A stretch of 64,000 bases of DNA from Panagrolaimus kolymaensis (GCA_028622995.1 JAJQJQ010000009.1:3410001-3474000); one strand, 5' to 3'. Numbered from the stretch's first letter, positions 44,801-57,672 are shown. Made by a program: numbers and translations. Notes: a model not told the origin generated them from the letters alone.

Positions 44801-47800
44801 AAGATAACAAACTTATTCGTCGACATCCATCTGATCCATCAGCTTTTATTCTTGGTCATTGCCATAATACTTCACCAACTTCCTACACAGTGGAAGGATG
44901 GGTTCGAGAAGCTCGACCTTCACACGCAGTTTTTACTGTACCATTTTTTGTTAAAACTTCAAACAAGTAATCAAATTTTAAAAATTTCGATGTTTAAACC
45001 CAAAAATAATTTTTTTCAGACAAAATATTCTCGATATTTTTGCTGGAAGTGCAATTAGCTCCTCCGAAAATGTTTACAAACTCCGTCACATGACTCAATC
45101 GGTTCAACAAGAATCTTTGGGCCCTAAACTTCTTGGTGGCTTTTTCAATAATATTGAAGCACAAATTGTAAGTTAATTTCTAATTTAGTTGTCATTTTTT
45201 CAAACGAGGAAAACGGGCATCCATCCTATCAGTTAAATTAATCTGACCCGTTTTCTCTTTTTCTTTTTACTCGCTTTTTTAATTTTTTATTTTTTTTTGA
45301 TTTTCTATTTCTACTTAATTAAGCGTCTTTTATTTTAATTTTTATGCGTCTACACTTTTTTGGACATTATCAAACCAATTTTTTAATTCTAAAATTGCAA
45401 CTTTTTTCTGCTTTCAAAAATATCGTAAAAAAGCTATTATAAAATCGTAAAACTACAAAAAATGCTGGTATGTATCCCATCATCATTTTTTGTTGCTGTT
45501 GTTGTCCAAGCATCAATAATCTTTAATGTAGATACATGCTTCTTTTTTATTTTTTTTTGTTAAGCTTCCATGAGAAAAATGAGAAACTAGATTTTTCTTT
45601 CCTTTTTTGCGCGTGCTCGTGAAAGTTTAACTTCCAAATCGCCTTCGGATGCATTGCTTACATGCTTCTTAGCTAGATTAATATACGGACTAGTAGTACC
45701 ACCAAAAAGTGTAATCTCAGCCATCATCATTTCCTCCAAATTTTTTTGATTCATTCCATAAAAAATATTTCTTTTTGATTTTTTTTTCTTGTTTGAAATT
45801 TTTCATTATTCGATTCTTCTTTTTTAGGAATACATTATATCAATTATTCAACGAAGTGGAAAAGTAACATTTATTCATTGCATTCAACCACGACCCATTT
45901 TAAGCTTAGGCTTGTCTGATCAGACAAGTAATAGTAATAATCATATAATGTCATCATCCTCAAGCGGCGGTGGAAGAGGAGGAAATAATAATAATGATGG
46001 ATTATTTGATGTTCCATATGTTCGATCCCAACTTCAATCATTACTTTTAATTGATTCAGTTCGAGCTTGCAATCGAGGTTTGTCGTCGTGTGCTTTTTTT
46101 CGAGTTCTTTTTTAAACGATTTTTTGATTTTAGGTTATCCTGAACGTTTACCATTTCGAGATTTTCGCCGCCGATTCCAATGTTTAATTCAATCACAAAG
46201 CACACCAAAAAATATTCAAGATGCTTTGGATGATCGAGGAGCGGTTAAAAAAATTCTTGAAGCCATGGATATTGATGAACATCGATATCGATTAGGAATT
46301 TCTCAAGTCCTTCTTCGAAGTGATATTCTCGTGGAACTTGAAGAAAAAACAGATTTCCAACTTTCTGGGGTTATTGAATCTCTTCAACGCGAGTGTCGAC
46401 TTTATCTTTCTCGAAAATGGCTCGAAAAACGAAGGCTTCAAGAAATGTCACTTCGATGCATTCAAAAAAATGGTTTACTTTATTTAAATGTTCGAGAATG
46501 GAATTGGTGGAAATTATATGTTCGGGTAAAGCCTCTCCTTGGTGTATCTCAACAAGATGAAGCAAGTCGAGAATGGCGAACCAAAGTCCAGCAATTACAA
46601 ATTTCCAATTCAAGCCTTCGATCAGAAAATACAAAACTCGATGGAAAATTAGCTGAACTTGAGCAGCTTTTACGCGCTGCCACTCAAGGCTCCCAAGCAT
46701 TATCTTTGGATTTGGAGCATGAATCAGAAATGCGTAATCGACTCGAACAAGAAGTTTTAACCATTAAACAAAAACTTCGCGATCAAGGTAAAACTTTTTT
46801 GTTTTGCTTTTTGCAACTTTACGTTTTTTTTTTAATTCAACTACTCTTCTTTTTTTTCGGAGTTTTTCGTTGAAGAGTGCAAATTAAATCATTTTGCTGC
46901 TGCCACCGTCGTCGTCACCTTTTTTGGTGGATTTTTTAATTGCTTTCTTTTTTTATTTCATCGTTAATGAGTTTTAATTAGTTTTTTTGGTTTTATTGGG
47001 TTTTTTTTTGAAATCACAACATTAGTTTAATTTATTTCTTTTTTTGGATTTGTCAAAAACTATTAGTATCAAAAAAAGAAGAAAAACACATCCTCTTCAA
47101 AAATGACTTAAATTAAATCCTATTTTTTATCCCATGTTTTAAAACTTTTTTTTTTATTTAATTTTAAAAATTCAAGGAACTAACATCTTAATTAATTAAT
47201 TCCCATTTTCCAATTTTTCTAACCAATGTTTATTTTTTTTTTGAATGAAAAAAATTCATTGAAGCGTCGAAAAGCCTCTTCTTTTTCCTTTTTTTATTCG
47301 CTGAGATGATCGAGAGAAAATTCAGAAAAAAAAAATAGCGCACGCAAAATTCGGATTAAAAGAAGCTGTTTTTTCTTATTTTTTTTTTGAAAAAAAAACT
47401 CACACTCTCTCTATTCTCCGAGGAGGGTGGGTTAATGAGCTTTTAACTAAACAAAAAAAATATTATTCTTTAATTTTTTTTCTTTTCTTCTCATTCACTT
47501 AACTATTTGGAAAATAGAGGCTAGAAAGAGAAAAGAGAAATTTTTCTAGTGTTTAACCATTTTTAATTCCATTAACCAATAAATTTAAGATTTTCTAAAT
47601 CACTCTTTTCTTTCATCCATTTTTTGTTGATAATTTCCGTATTTTTTCCTAATTTGTGGGTTCCTTATTCTCGGAGGAGATTTTTTATATGTTTCTTTTT
47701 TCTATTTTTTTTTATCTTCTTTCATGTAATTATGAGTGCAGTGTCCATCCATCCTTCGCAGCAGGGGAGAGAACATCCCAAAACCCAAGAAATTATTTTT

Positions 47801-50528
47801 GATGAGTTTTAATTTTGACCCAAATCTAAGTTTTTAAATTTTAAAATCATAAACGCGTTTTTGTTTTGTCTTATTTTTAATGGTTTTTTTTTCGAAAAAT
47901 TATTTTAATTTTAAAGGTTTCTTTTTTTTGAATTAACTCAAATTTATTTTCTAAAAATTTAAATTTACGTTAATTTTTTATTTTGTTTAAAAAAATATGG
48001 CAAAAGCTGTTCGAGAATATTATTATTATTACCGGCATAATAATGGCGGAAGTGGTGGCAATGGATTTTATGATTTATCAAGCTCTTCTTCAAGTAGTGT
48101 GTCCTAAAAAAATTTCCTTTAAATAAACCATCTAATTTTTTATGATTTTCTTTATTCGTGTGCTTTTTCAGGCGGAGATTTATCAGAAAAACGTCGATCT
48201 ATTTCAAGCATTTCTGCTTCTGCCGCTTCACCAACTCCCAAAACATTTGGAAATGAAGAATGGCAAAATCATGCAAAAACGATGGAATTAAAACAAGAAC
48301 TAACTCGTTTGAAAGAAAATCAAATATCTGAACAATTTAAAGCTCAAAAAGCGATAGAGCAATTACAAGATTTACAAACAGAAATTTCCAATTTAAAATC
48401 CAAACAGGATGGATATGAAAGGACTAATTCAAAGTAAACATTTTCTTTCCTTTTCTATCGCCTGTTTTTTTTAAACTAAATTTTATTTGGTTTTTTAGTG
48501 TTCAAAATGTCATTGACCAAAAAGAAGCAATAATTAAATCATTGGAAGATAAAAACAGCGAACTTCAACGAAGCCTCACAGAAACTCAAATGAAAACAAA
48601 TACAAAACTTTCTGAAATTAAAAGACTTTCCCAAGAAAATACAGATTTGCGAACAAATTTAACCAAAACCAAGCGTTACCTTAAAGAAGCCGAAGAGCAG
48701 CGAGATGGAGCTTCAGCGGCGGATCAAGAAATCCTTCGTCGAAGTAAACGAGAATTAGAAGAATTTGTTAAAAAATTGGAGGAAGAATTGGAGGAAGTTG
48801 TTTCACACAATCAACAATTAAGCCAAAATGTAACTCGGCTTGAAATGGCTGGGTCCAAAATGAAAAATGATAAAAAGCGAGAAATTGAATCCAGGGAAAA
48901 TGAAATAATGGAAATGAGATCTTCCCATCAACGACAATATCGGGCACTTGAAGAAGAGATAGAATCTTTAACTAAAACCAATCATTCTTTGATGGTTAAA
49001 AATAGACAATTGGAAGCTGAAAGCAAACAAATGCAAAATCATCATCAAAGGTAAATTTTTTTTATCCTCTTCTTTTTAAAACAAAAATATTTTAACCGGA
49101 TTTTTCTTAAAATTTAAATTTTAATCGTCTGCTTTCTAATTTTTAACGATAGCTTTTTTTAGTGTCTTGGATTTATCATCAACAAAATATAAAAAAGAAT
49201 ACAAAAAAACTCTCGCCCTTCTTCGAGATGCTCAATCTGTGATAGCTGCCGAGAGAAAAGCCATTCCCGGCCAATCTCATTTACGCCAATTAAAACTTGA
49301 ATTGGAAGATGCTGAAGCTGCCAAAGCTAATGTAGTCAAAGAAAAAAATACTCTTGAAAATGAACTTAATGAATTAAGGTGTCAAGTAAGAAATTTCTTT
49401 TAACAAAAAAAAGAATACAAAAAAATATTATTTATAATTTTTAGTTGGAAATTTTAATGTCTTCCAAAAAATTGGTGGATGATAGAAATATGAATTTGCT
49501 TAAAGAAAGAAACAATTTAAAACTTTTGTTGGATGAAAATGAAGAACAATTTAAAGAATTGGTTAAAAAATATAAGGCTCATATTCAACTAAGTCAACAG
49601 GATTCCATTACTCTTACAGCTCAAGCTGATACTGTATGTTTTTTTCAGCAACCAAATACCTAATTTTTTAACCTAAAACAAACTTTTTAAAAAAATTTTC
49701 GAAAGCTCAAAATTTTTAATAGTAAAAAACGAAAAACCTTAAATTCCAAAGCAATTTTTTTTATTCTTTTAAAAATTTGCATATTTTTTTAGATTGCCCA
49801 ATTAGAAGCTACCATTCGTAAATTAAACGAAGAATTATCAAGTTTGAATGAAGATTATCAAAAGAAATGCAATACCACCGTGGATGTTCGAGAATATAAT
49901 CGAATAACCCTTAAACTTCGAGACATTGAAGCTAAATACAATATTGAATCAGCTCAAAAACAGAGAGCCGAAGCTTTGGTTGAAAAACTCAAGGATGAAC
50001 TTGAATCGGCTCAAGATCAACTTGGTGAAGCTCAACAATATCGAGATAAAGAAATTGAAGTAACCAGAAAAGCATATAAAGAAAGATTGGAAGCTGAATC
50101 GCAAGTAAAAGATTTAAGACGGAAAATTGATGTGATGGTTAATGACCTCGATAAAGCTGTGAGTTTTACACCCCAAAATCAAAAAAATTTACATTAAAAT
50201 AATTTTCTTTTGTTTTAGAGAGCTGAATCAGACCAAAATGAACAAGACTTTCGTAAAGCTCAAAATGATTTAAAAATTACAAACAAAAGAATTGATGAGT
50301 TGCAGGCAGCTCTATATTCAGAAATTTCATTGGAAGGTGATTCAGAATCCGATGATGAAGCCATGGGTGGGGATTCCATTGGAGATGAAGATGAAAGTGA
50401 CCTTCCTATTGGAGATTTACGACCATTGAGAAATTCCACTCCTAAAGATCAGTAAGTAAAAACTTAGACTTTTATGGATTTAATAAATTTTTTAAAATGT
50501 TTTTAGATACAATGGAATTTTGGCTTAA
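41872..50528 (+). CDS. Unconventional myosin-XVIII with N-terminal PDZ domain
   Basis: Seventeen exons in phase, 1727 aa: 41872-42366, 42784-43306, 43364-43490, 43552-43759, 43807-44060, 44178-44562, 44674-44966, 45020-45167, 45828-46077, 46134-46787, 48172-48433, 48499-49050, 49163-49385, 49445-49633, 49793-50158, 50219-50451 and 50507-50528. The PDZ domain (about 35-130) shows GDFGFRIRRT, LPGDELIEVNHNPV and ILIKVRTVPEL, the MYO18 pattern. The motor has a P-loop variant TGVSGSGKSSQ, a lost switch I (NASQCIRIYSLGFD) and a switch II DTPGANFG, so little or no ATPase is expected, as known for class XVIII. A neck helix (RKWLEKRRLQEMSLRCIQKNG) leads into a long coiled coil (residues about 950-1680) and an acidic tail. 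MYO18 proteins organise actomyosin as structural co-assemblers. Exon 9 carries a Ser/Gly/Asn-rich motor-loop insert. Confidence 0.9.
45168..45827 (+). other. Myosin-XVIII intron 8 (660 bp)
   Basis: Donor GTAAGT at 45168 and acceptor TTTTTTAG at 45827. T-rich with TTGCTGTTGTTG-type triplets. No exon was recognised inside. Confidence 0.6.
46788..48171 (+). promoter_or_regulatory. Long myosin-XVIII intron 10 with possible internal promoter and first exon
   Basis: This 1.4 kb intron separates the motor/neck exons from the coiled-coil tail exons. At 47997-48096 an ATG opens a short frame (MAKAVREYYYYYRHNNGGSG, then a Gly/Ser-rich run) that reaches a GTGTGT donor-like site in the phase needed to join exon 11 at 48172. 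It could be the first exon of a headless coiled-coil isoform. The rest of the intron is low-complexity T-rich sequence. Confidence 0.4.
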
Positions 50529-51070
50529 GCACTTCGATATTACATATGGCTTAAACATTAAATGAAAATTATCTTGCCTTAACTTTTTAAAATTGTTTTT
50601 CCTTTCATTTTTTATTTCTTTTTTTCTGGTGATCTCTTTTGAAAAGAATAAAAATTAAATTCATTTTTTTGAAAATTTATAAAGTTGGGTTACAATTACA
50701 CAAATAAATGTATCATTATTATATTTTTGATATTCTTTTTGCTGCCTTTTTACTTTTCTTTAATAAATATAATGTTAGTTGATTCATCTGATAAAACCTA
50801 TGTATTTTTACAAGAAAGAAAACCACTCAACTCTGACCTTTTCATTTGAGTCTGCCTCAATGTGCTTTTACTGACCTTTCTTTCCAAGAACCTTTTGGTT
50901 TGTTTGGATGCATTTTGTGCTCAAATAAATTTCAGTAAGGATTCGGTATTATTTATCATCATTTTGGTTTTTATTACGAAAACTGCACCCTTGCTTCATT
51001 GATATTTTTTTCTACTTTTATTATTTTTTTTTTATTTTCTAAAAAAAAACAAACAATTCAAAGCTAGATT
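50529..51070. other. Intergenic between myosin and family locus 3
   Basis: AT-rich, with AATAAA-like signals near 50640-50770 that probably serve the myosin transcript. No exon was found. Confidence 0.4.
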
Positions 51071-52857
51071 ATGTTTATTTTTCCTGATGAATGTGTTTAT
51101 GGAGAAACTGAAGACCTTTATTTTTCTGATGAGCCTTCTATAAATGATTTTGATAAAACATATTTAAAAGTTTTAAAAGAATTTGTTCAAGAATATAATA
51201 ATTCAAAAAATGAAGAAGAACGAGACATAATTTTTGAAAATTTTGCTAAAAAATATACAATGATTCCGGATTTATGGCGATTGCAAGCAAGGTAAACAAA
51301 CAGCTTTCCTTTATTTTTATTTGAAGTTTAATTTTTAGTCGACTTGAAAAACGTGAAAAAACAAATGCGTTAAAGTTTTTTAACCAATGTTTTTCTCATT
51401 TTTATTACAAAAATCTTTATTTATGTGCTATACCTTTTTTAAATGATATTACCTTTTCTGATTTTCCCCAAATGCCCTTTCTCTATTGTTATGATATGAA
51501 TCATACTATTGTTTTCCAAATAGGTGAAAGAATACCTTGTTCTTTGCAATTTATGTTGACACTTCCATTAAAAAATTTAAAATTATTTTACTCTGATTTT
51601 GATAAATTATCTGGTAGGGTTTAGAAACACCAATGACTTTTTTACTTTTCTGTTTCTCAATCACAAACCTTTTTAAAAAAATCTTTTTTAATCCTTTATT
51701 TTATTTTAGATAATCCATTGTCAGAGGAAATCAAAAATAAGTATAACGAAGCTATTTTACATGTAAATGAATGCAATTTTGAAAATTACAAAAATAGTCC
51801 AAGACAATGGATGGAAAATTTGTTCAAGTTTGGAGGAGAAAAATTTGCTATTCAAACCATTGAAAGCGTGATAACTGAAAACTATTGGAATAAACTTTTA
51901 TGGAAAGATTACATTCAAATCATGAAAGGAAAAAATGTTAAAGTAAGCTTTTTTTAGACATGATAAACTAATATTACAGTTTTTTAATTTTTAGATTATG
52001 TTAAATATTTTTGATCGCTATACTAAACTTTTTCTTGATGATCGAGAAATGCAAATTCAATATAAAAAAGAAAAAGATGAATGTGTTAAAAATATGTCTG
52101 ACTACAATGAATTACCAGAGCTTCGATTTTATTTATTTGATGTCAATCCTCAGTTGAATTATAAGCCATTTATCATGCCTGGTAATTATCAACAAAAACC
52201 TCAAAACTTTAATCTTCCAAAACCTATTATTAATTACATTAATAACCACGCAAATGGAAATCAAAGAATGAAACTTATAAAATTATGCAAATATTTTGCC
52301 ATTGTTTCTCCTTCAATTGTCTGCCATCAACTATTAGTTAAAAGCAACGTTAAAGTTTCAGGATTTTATCAACAAAGCTTGAAATGCAATTATCCTTATA
52401 TTAAAAAAACTAATTTTCCAAAAAAATTTCATATTACAAATAATTTACTTTTTGATACTGCTGAACAAAACTTTCGAGAATTACATAAAATTATTCCAAA
52501 GATTTACAAATGTGATGCTAGATTTATAAAAATTCGGTTTCAAGATTTAACTTGGCCGGATGTAGTTTTCATCTTTAATCCGAAAACTGTGGAAAAGTTG
52601 GAATTTGTTGAAAACGAAGTTGTTAAGGATAATGGAGACATTGCAAGCATATACGAATACCTTATATTGGTTCCAAATGCATATTACATATAGTATGTTT
52701 AACTATTTTGTTAAAATGCCATGTATATAATATCAAACGTTTTAGTGTATCTACCAATGAAGATTCGATAACCGTTGCTGAAGAAAAAGTTAGAAACTTA
52801 CCGCGCAACGTTCAAATAGAATATTTATCAGTGTCACCCTTATTCCGGGGACTTTAA
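51071..52857 (+). CDS. Divergent nematode-expanded family protein, locus 3, with HAT-like N-terminal part
   Basis: Five exons (51071-51291, 51339-51613, 51710-51942, 51995-52692, 52746-52857) join in phase to 512 aa. The C-terminal half carries the family signature LPKPIINYINNHANGNQRMK then LCKYFAIVSPSIV, comparable with IIFYIAKNPSNAVIYQKLV/RYFLFQ at locus 1. The N-terminal 250 residues have an acidic start, then RDIIFENFAKKYTMIPDLWR-LQASRLEKREKTNALKFFNQCF and later NSPRQWMENLFKFGGEKFAI. The tryptophan and spacing recall HAT/TPR-like helical repeats of splicing factors, but this is weak. Function is unknown. The mixed architecture could mean a fusion of a helical-repeat module to the family domain. 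Splice sites are canonical throughout. Confidence 0.7.
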
Positions 52858-53336
52858 ATTCTTGACTAAAATAAAACCATTATTTTTGGAGAATTTATTC
52901 TATTTTTGTAATAAAATATTAAAAAAGTCCAAAAACAATATTTGTTATGAAAGTAAAAAAAGAGTTTTTGTTTATTCATTTATTTCAGTTTCACGGGGCT
53001 GATGCCAGCATATTTAAATGATTCTAAGGATTAAAACAATAGCTTGTACAAAGCCTGCCACATATCTTGTAAAGCATGGTTTTTCACAGAAATAGTCATA
53101 TAAGGCTAACATTCTATGAGATATTATAAGAAATAACAATTTTAAGGTCAGCCGCCGTTGTCTTTAAATGACACTTTCTTTGCCTTGATTTTTTATTTTT
53201 TTCAAGTATATAAAAAAATGGGAGATTCTAATCAAATATAGTTTTTTTGTCTTATTTTCGACTAAAGTTTGGCCGAGTTTTGTGAATAATGTCAATAAAC
53301 ATGAAAAAATCAAACAATTTTTAAAAATAACGTTAT

Positions 53337-53591
53337 TTAAAGGGGGAGTCCCACCTGACTCAAATTTGAGCTTACGACATGTTTTACCTCCTAGCGCGAA
53401 AGTTCTTTGTCAAATCCATTTCGAAAAGGTTTGTAAGTCTTTGTCAAGCTTTGGAAAAAATTTCAAAAATTTCTCAAACTTTGACCAAGGCTTACAAACC
53501 ATTTCGAAATGGATTTGACAAAGAACTTTCGCGCTAGGAGGTAAAACATGTCGTAAGCTCAAGTTTGAGTCAGGTGGGACTCCCCCTTTAA
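53337..53591. mobile_element. TTAA MITE C (same family as MITE B)
   Basis: TTAA-AGGGGGAGTCCCACCTGACTC mirrors GAGTCAGGTGGGACTCCCCCT-TTAA. The arms are long (GCTTACGACATGTTTTACCT and its mirror, then CGCGAAAGTTCTTTGTC), so nearly the whole 247 bp body (53341-53587) is palindromic. It lies between family locus 3 and the endonuclease-like gene. Both strands carry related short open frames simply because of the palindrome. Confidence 0.88.
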
Positions 53592-53801
53592 AAAAAACAT
53601 ATAAAATATATACATACAAGCTACCATTACGTTGGATGCTGACAAACATTTCGCAAAAATTTAGACAAAGTACAAATTTCATTTTAAATTTTTATTGATA
53701 ATAAACAAACAAGAGAACAACATCAGAACAAACAAGAAACCTAAATATACATAAAAACATTTTTATTATTAAAACTTCCTTTCTCATTAAGCAAAGGGGC
53801 A

Positions 53802-53969
53802 GACACTCCGAGATTACAATGTGATTAAAAGAAAAATTTTTCTGAGATAATATTTTTGCAATGTAAAATATTCTCTTTTAAATATTAATTAAAAAGAATA
53901 TTTCTTATTTTGGAAAAAAATTATCTCAGAAAATAGTTTCTTTTAATCACATTGTAATCTCGGAGTGTC
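53802..53969. mobile_element. 168 bp inverted-repeat element
   Basis: GACACTCCGAGATTACAATG at the left mirrors CATTGTAATCTCGGAGTGTC at the right, continuing through ATTAAAAGAAA. The inner part is AT-rich and mostly complementary. No TTAA flanks it and no clear duplication was found, so it is a different MITE type from A-D. Confidence 0.65.
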
Positions 53970-54467
53970 CTCCACCAGCCACTGATTGATACGGGTCGAA
54001 AAACAAAAAAAGTTTAAAAAAACAAACCATTACACTAAAAAAATAATTAAATAAACTAAAAATTTCTCCAAAAAAAAAGTAGTTAAAAACTTTTTTCAAA
54101 ATAAATTGATGGTAGTTTTTTCGTATTAAAAGATCATCATTTTTTGCTTCTTTTTTTTTGTTTGCAAAATCAAGTTTTTACTGGAACTATGTTAAGTTTT
54201 CAGAAATTTATTTAATCAGCTTTCAAAAATATTCATTTCAAAAAGTAACTAAACTTTCCAAGTTGTATAAATCTTAGGATAACTGTAAAAGCAAAGAAAA
54301 AAGCACGTAGAAAACTATTGTAATTAAAAGTTTCCATGTCCAGATAACAAAGAAAAAGTGAATATGAAAAAAAGCTAAAAGTTTCAAAAAGCTCGAATTT
54401 TTCCATTTTTAAAGATGAAAATAAAAGAAAAGAGAACAAACTTACCACAAAAAGCTTACCTTTTTTT

Positions 54468-55063
54468 TTAATTTGGGACGACATCGGCATATGTGTTTTC
54501 AAGAAGTCCATTTTGAAAGACTTGACAGATGAAAACATATCCATCAGCCCTAAGATTGTTTCCAGTATAAATGAAAACCATCAAAAAGCGGATGGAAAGG
54601 GTTGTATCCATCATTAATAAACGACCTAATTGCCCTTCAAAAGCACCCCGACTTCGATTAACCTAAAATAACTTACTATTATTCTGCAAAAAGCAAATGA
54701 AAGGCATAAATAGTTTAAAAAAAAAACACACATGTTCAAGTTGAGCAAAAAGATTATCCACGTTTTGTCCGCTACCTCCCATGGATTGTGGAATAATATG
54801 ACCGGCGTCGTCATGTCCAGGGATCAAGCCGTATTTTTGTGCCATGACTCGCCGGCTTCGAGGAGTAGTAAGAGAACCTCCATAGAACCCGTCCCGGATA
54901 GTTCCATTGGCAAATGTGATTCTTTGCAACACGTCTCTGCCAATATGAGGAATGTATCCTCTAAAATTTCACATTATATTTTATTTTTGCTTTTAAAGAC
55001 TTACGTTGGAGTGTCGATGACATCTTGATAAACAGGTAAAAGAAAGACGAAATTTTGCGCCAT
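54468..55063 (-). CDS. DNA/RNA non-specific-endonuclease-like protein
   Basis: Three exons on the minus strand (55063-55005, 54960-54732, 54662-54468) give a 160 aa protein. After MAQNFVFLLPVYQDVIDTPT comes GYIPHIGRDVLQRITFANGT. The core motif is GHDDAGHIIPQSMGGSGQNVDNLFAQ, then VNRSRGAFEGQLGRLL, matching the RD-x-GH-x-IA/P...GG...N..Q...NRG..E layout of small endonuclease-NS-like proteins in animals. The histidine in GHII and the asparagine in VNRS are the expected catalytic and metal-binding residues. The arginine before the core aspartate is not conserved (GHDDAGH), so activity is uncertain. No signal peptide is evident. A 3' acceptor CAG ends 4 nt before the ATG, a probable trans-splice site. 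Confidence 0.72.
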
Positions 55064-57672
55064 ACCTGTAAAAAAAGCGATTAATATAAAAAATTAAATG
55101 GCATCATATTAATCAGAGTTGTAAATGAATATTTTAAGAGTATTGTTTTGCTTTCATAAACTTCTTCTTCTGCTCGATGTCGGGAGTTAAAAAATACTTT
55201 TAAAATTCCAGCGCTCTTGTTTTTTTTAAACTTTTTTTTGCTTTTTTATTAAGTCAAATTGAACAATAATTTTTTATTTATTTCAGATTTTATTTTTACA
55301 AGAAGTAAGTAACTTCGCTAAAAAATTTATATCACCTGAGATTCAATTTTTATTTGTTTGTTAACATATTTAAAATTTAATATACAATGTTGTAAATTTA
55401 ATTATGATAATAATTATTTATCTCGATTGTATAGCAAATAATTGATTATTTTATTCATTACAGTACACTGTTCCACATGATTTTATGATAACCATATTTT
55501 GATTCATAATCGCTTGATTAGGAGCTTTTTTAAAAACGCACAATTTGTTTGTTTAATTAAGTGTTTTTTGAATAGAGTATCTGCATTATTTTGACTTTTA
55601 ATTCAAATCATTTATAAAAGTGTACATATTTAAATTATCGGACAGCGTGTTTCAATTAATAAAAGGATAAAAATGGTGTTAATTTGAGCAGCGGCTTTGA
55701 AACTAAAAATTGGTCAAAAATTTACAAAATTTGTAGAGTTACTAATTTTTTTTTGCAATACAATATTTTTCAATCTCGGAAATGAAGAACTTAAAATTTT
55801 ATTATTATTGTTTGAGTTTACATTTTTTTATTACATCAACTAACTTTTTCCACCGTTTGACAAAACTTATTTCTTTAATTGTATTTTTAAATGACAACTT
55901 ACAGTTTCTTAAAAAATCTAAAATTCAAAATTTTAAATATCTTTAAAAAACATGTAATTAGAAATCGTGAACCTAAAATTTTAAAATTTTTTACGTTTGT
56001 GTTCCTTGCCGTTCCATATTTAAATTTAGATTGGCCAATATTATGTTTTTATTAAAAATATAAATTTGCTTGCTAGCGTTGTCCATTGCTTGCAATTAAA
56101 CGATGAGCCAAGAATACGATACTCGCATTGTAAATTTTATATAAAGTACGAGTTTTGTAATTTTAATGTTTATAAATTGTAAGTTTAAAAACTTTATACT
56201 GCACAGCGCTTTAAAAATCAGTCAAAGGCGGAGTACAAATGGCCAAATGCACCGTGCAATTTTTGGATTTTTTAATTATTTTTTAATAGTTAACGTCTTA
56301 TTAAAAAATCTGGAATGGGTTTAAAAAAAATCTGTTCCAGACGTTTTTTAAGTTTGATATTCATCTATCATTTCGTGTAAACAAATTTAAATTTCGTCGA
56401 ACTAACAAAATTTTAGACCTTCAAGACTTTTTGCGTCCACCTCTACTCCGCCATTATTGCGCTGTGACTGTTTTAATTTTTTATTAATGGCTTGGTTTGA
56501 ATTTTTATTTTTTTTTAACAAAAGTAATGAAAGATTTATTTTATTTTATTTTTTTCGTACAAAATTAAAAACCCTTTTTACATTCAGTAATTTCAAAAAA
56601 AAATACAATGACAAGCGTTTAGTACAGCTGAATATCTACGAAATGCAAAGCGTTTTATTTTTAACTACGGATTTTTTGAAAATGGCTTTGATTGGAGTGA
56701 CATAGATGGTGTGGAATTGAAAATGACAATATTCAATAAGAAATTCTTTTGAGAACAATAAAAATCAGACTCTTATCAAGGTGTAACAGTTGGTTGTTAT
56801 TTCATAGTTGGCTTTGCCATAGGCATTTTTTATAACTTATATTTTGACTTTTATGTAATCAGTTTTTTCATAATTTTTTTTTTAAATTAATTTATTAATA
56901 TTTATTAATTACTTTCTATCCCAGGAAAACAAAAAATTTTACATAAACGTTTGCAAAAAAAATCTAAAAAATAAATGTTAAATTCAAGTTAATCTTTTTT
57001 TCTTGAATCCTAAAAATATTATATAACGGATTTTACAGTAAAAAAAATTCTGTTAATAAATCACAAATTAATGTTCAAACTATTTTATAGTAATGGTATA
57101 GTAATATAAGTTGAAAGCGTATTAATTTTATAATAATGACACCGTGGACATTTGGGATTGTTATTACAATATAAAAGTCTTTAAGTTCACCATATCCTTC
57201 GAAAATGAATGTAGCATTATCGTTTTCAATTTTTGTGATGCCGGAGTTTTGCGATGTGCTGTTCTAAAAAATGGTGAAATAATAAAAAAAATAATAGGTT
57301 TGATATCATATTGGAAGTTCATCGATAAATTCTGGAACCCCTTCTCAATAGTCAAATGCATTTGTATCAAGCTTATCGATGATGGCTTGAACCTTGGGTA
57401 ATTTAGTACAATTAGAATCTCCTTCAGCATAGTTGTTTTCAAAAATTAAATTTTTACATTTAAAAAGCTTTTTTTTTAATTTTTTCTTTAAGGTTAAAAG
57501 AAAATTTCTTGTTAAGAAATTTTTGGACATTTGTGAAATTGTTTATTTAGACAAATATATTTATATTACTTTTTATCATTTTTATTGCATTTGAATTGTT
57601 TATAAATATAAAAGTTTTACGAGACTGTAGCAATTTTACATTTATTCCTTCAAATAATCAAACATCTAAGGT
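55064..57672. other. Intergenic, about 2.6 kb, AT-rich
   Basis: No supported exon. Around 57160-57530 the minus strand contains short open stretches (for example TKLPKVQAIIDKL and GVPEFIDELP) broken by stops. They may be a decayed gene fragment but cannot be assembled confidently. Confidence 0.35.

Noticed and set aside
53282..53682. Mirror-image frames on both strands reading GGVPPDSNLSLRHVLPPSAK
   Set aside because: Produced by the inverted repeats of MITE C, not by genes.
57164..57530. Minus-strand frames possibly from a decayed gene
   Set aside because: Readable stretches are broken by stops and change frame; no splice signals could be linked, so no gene is called.
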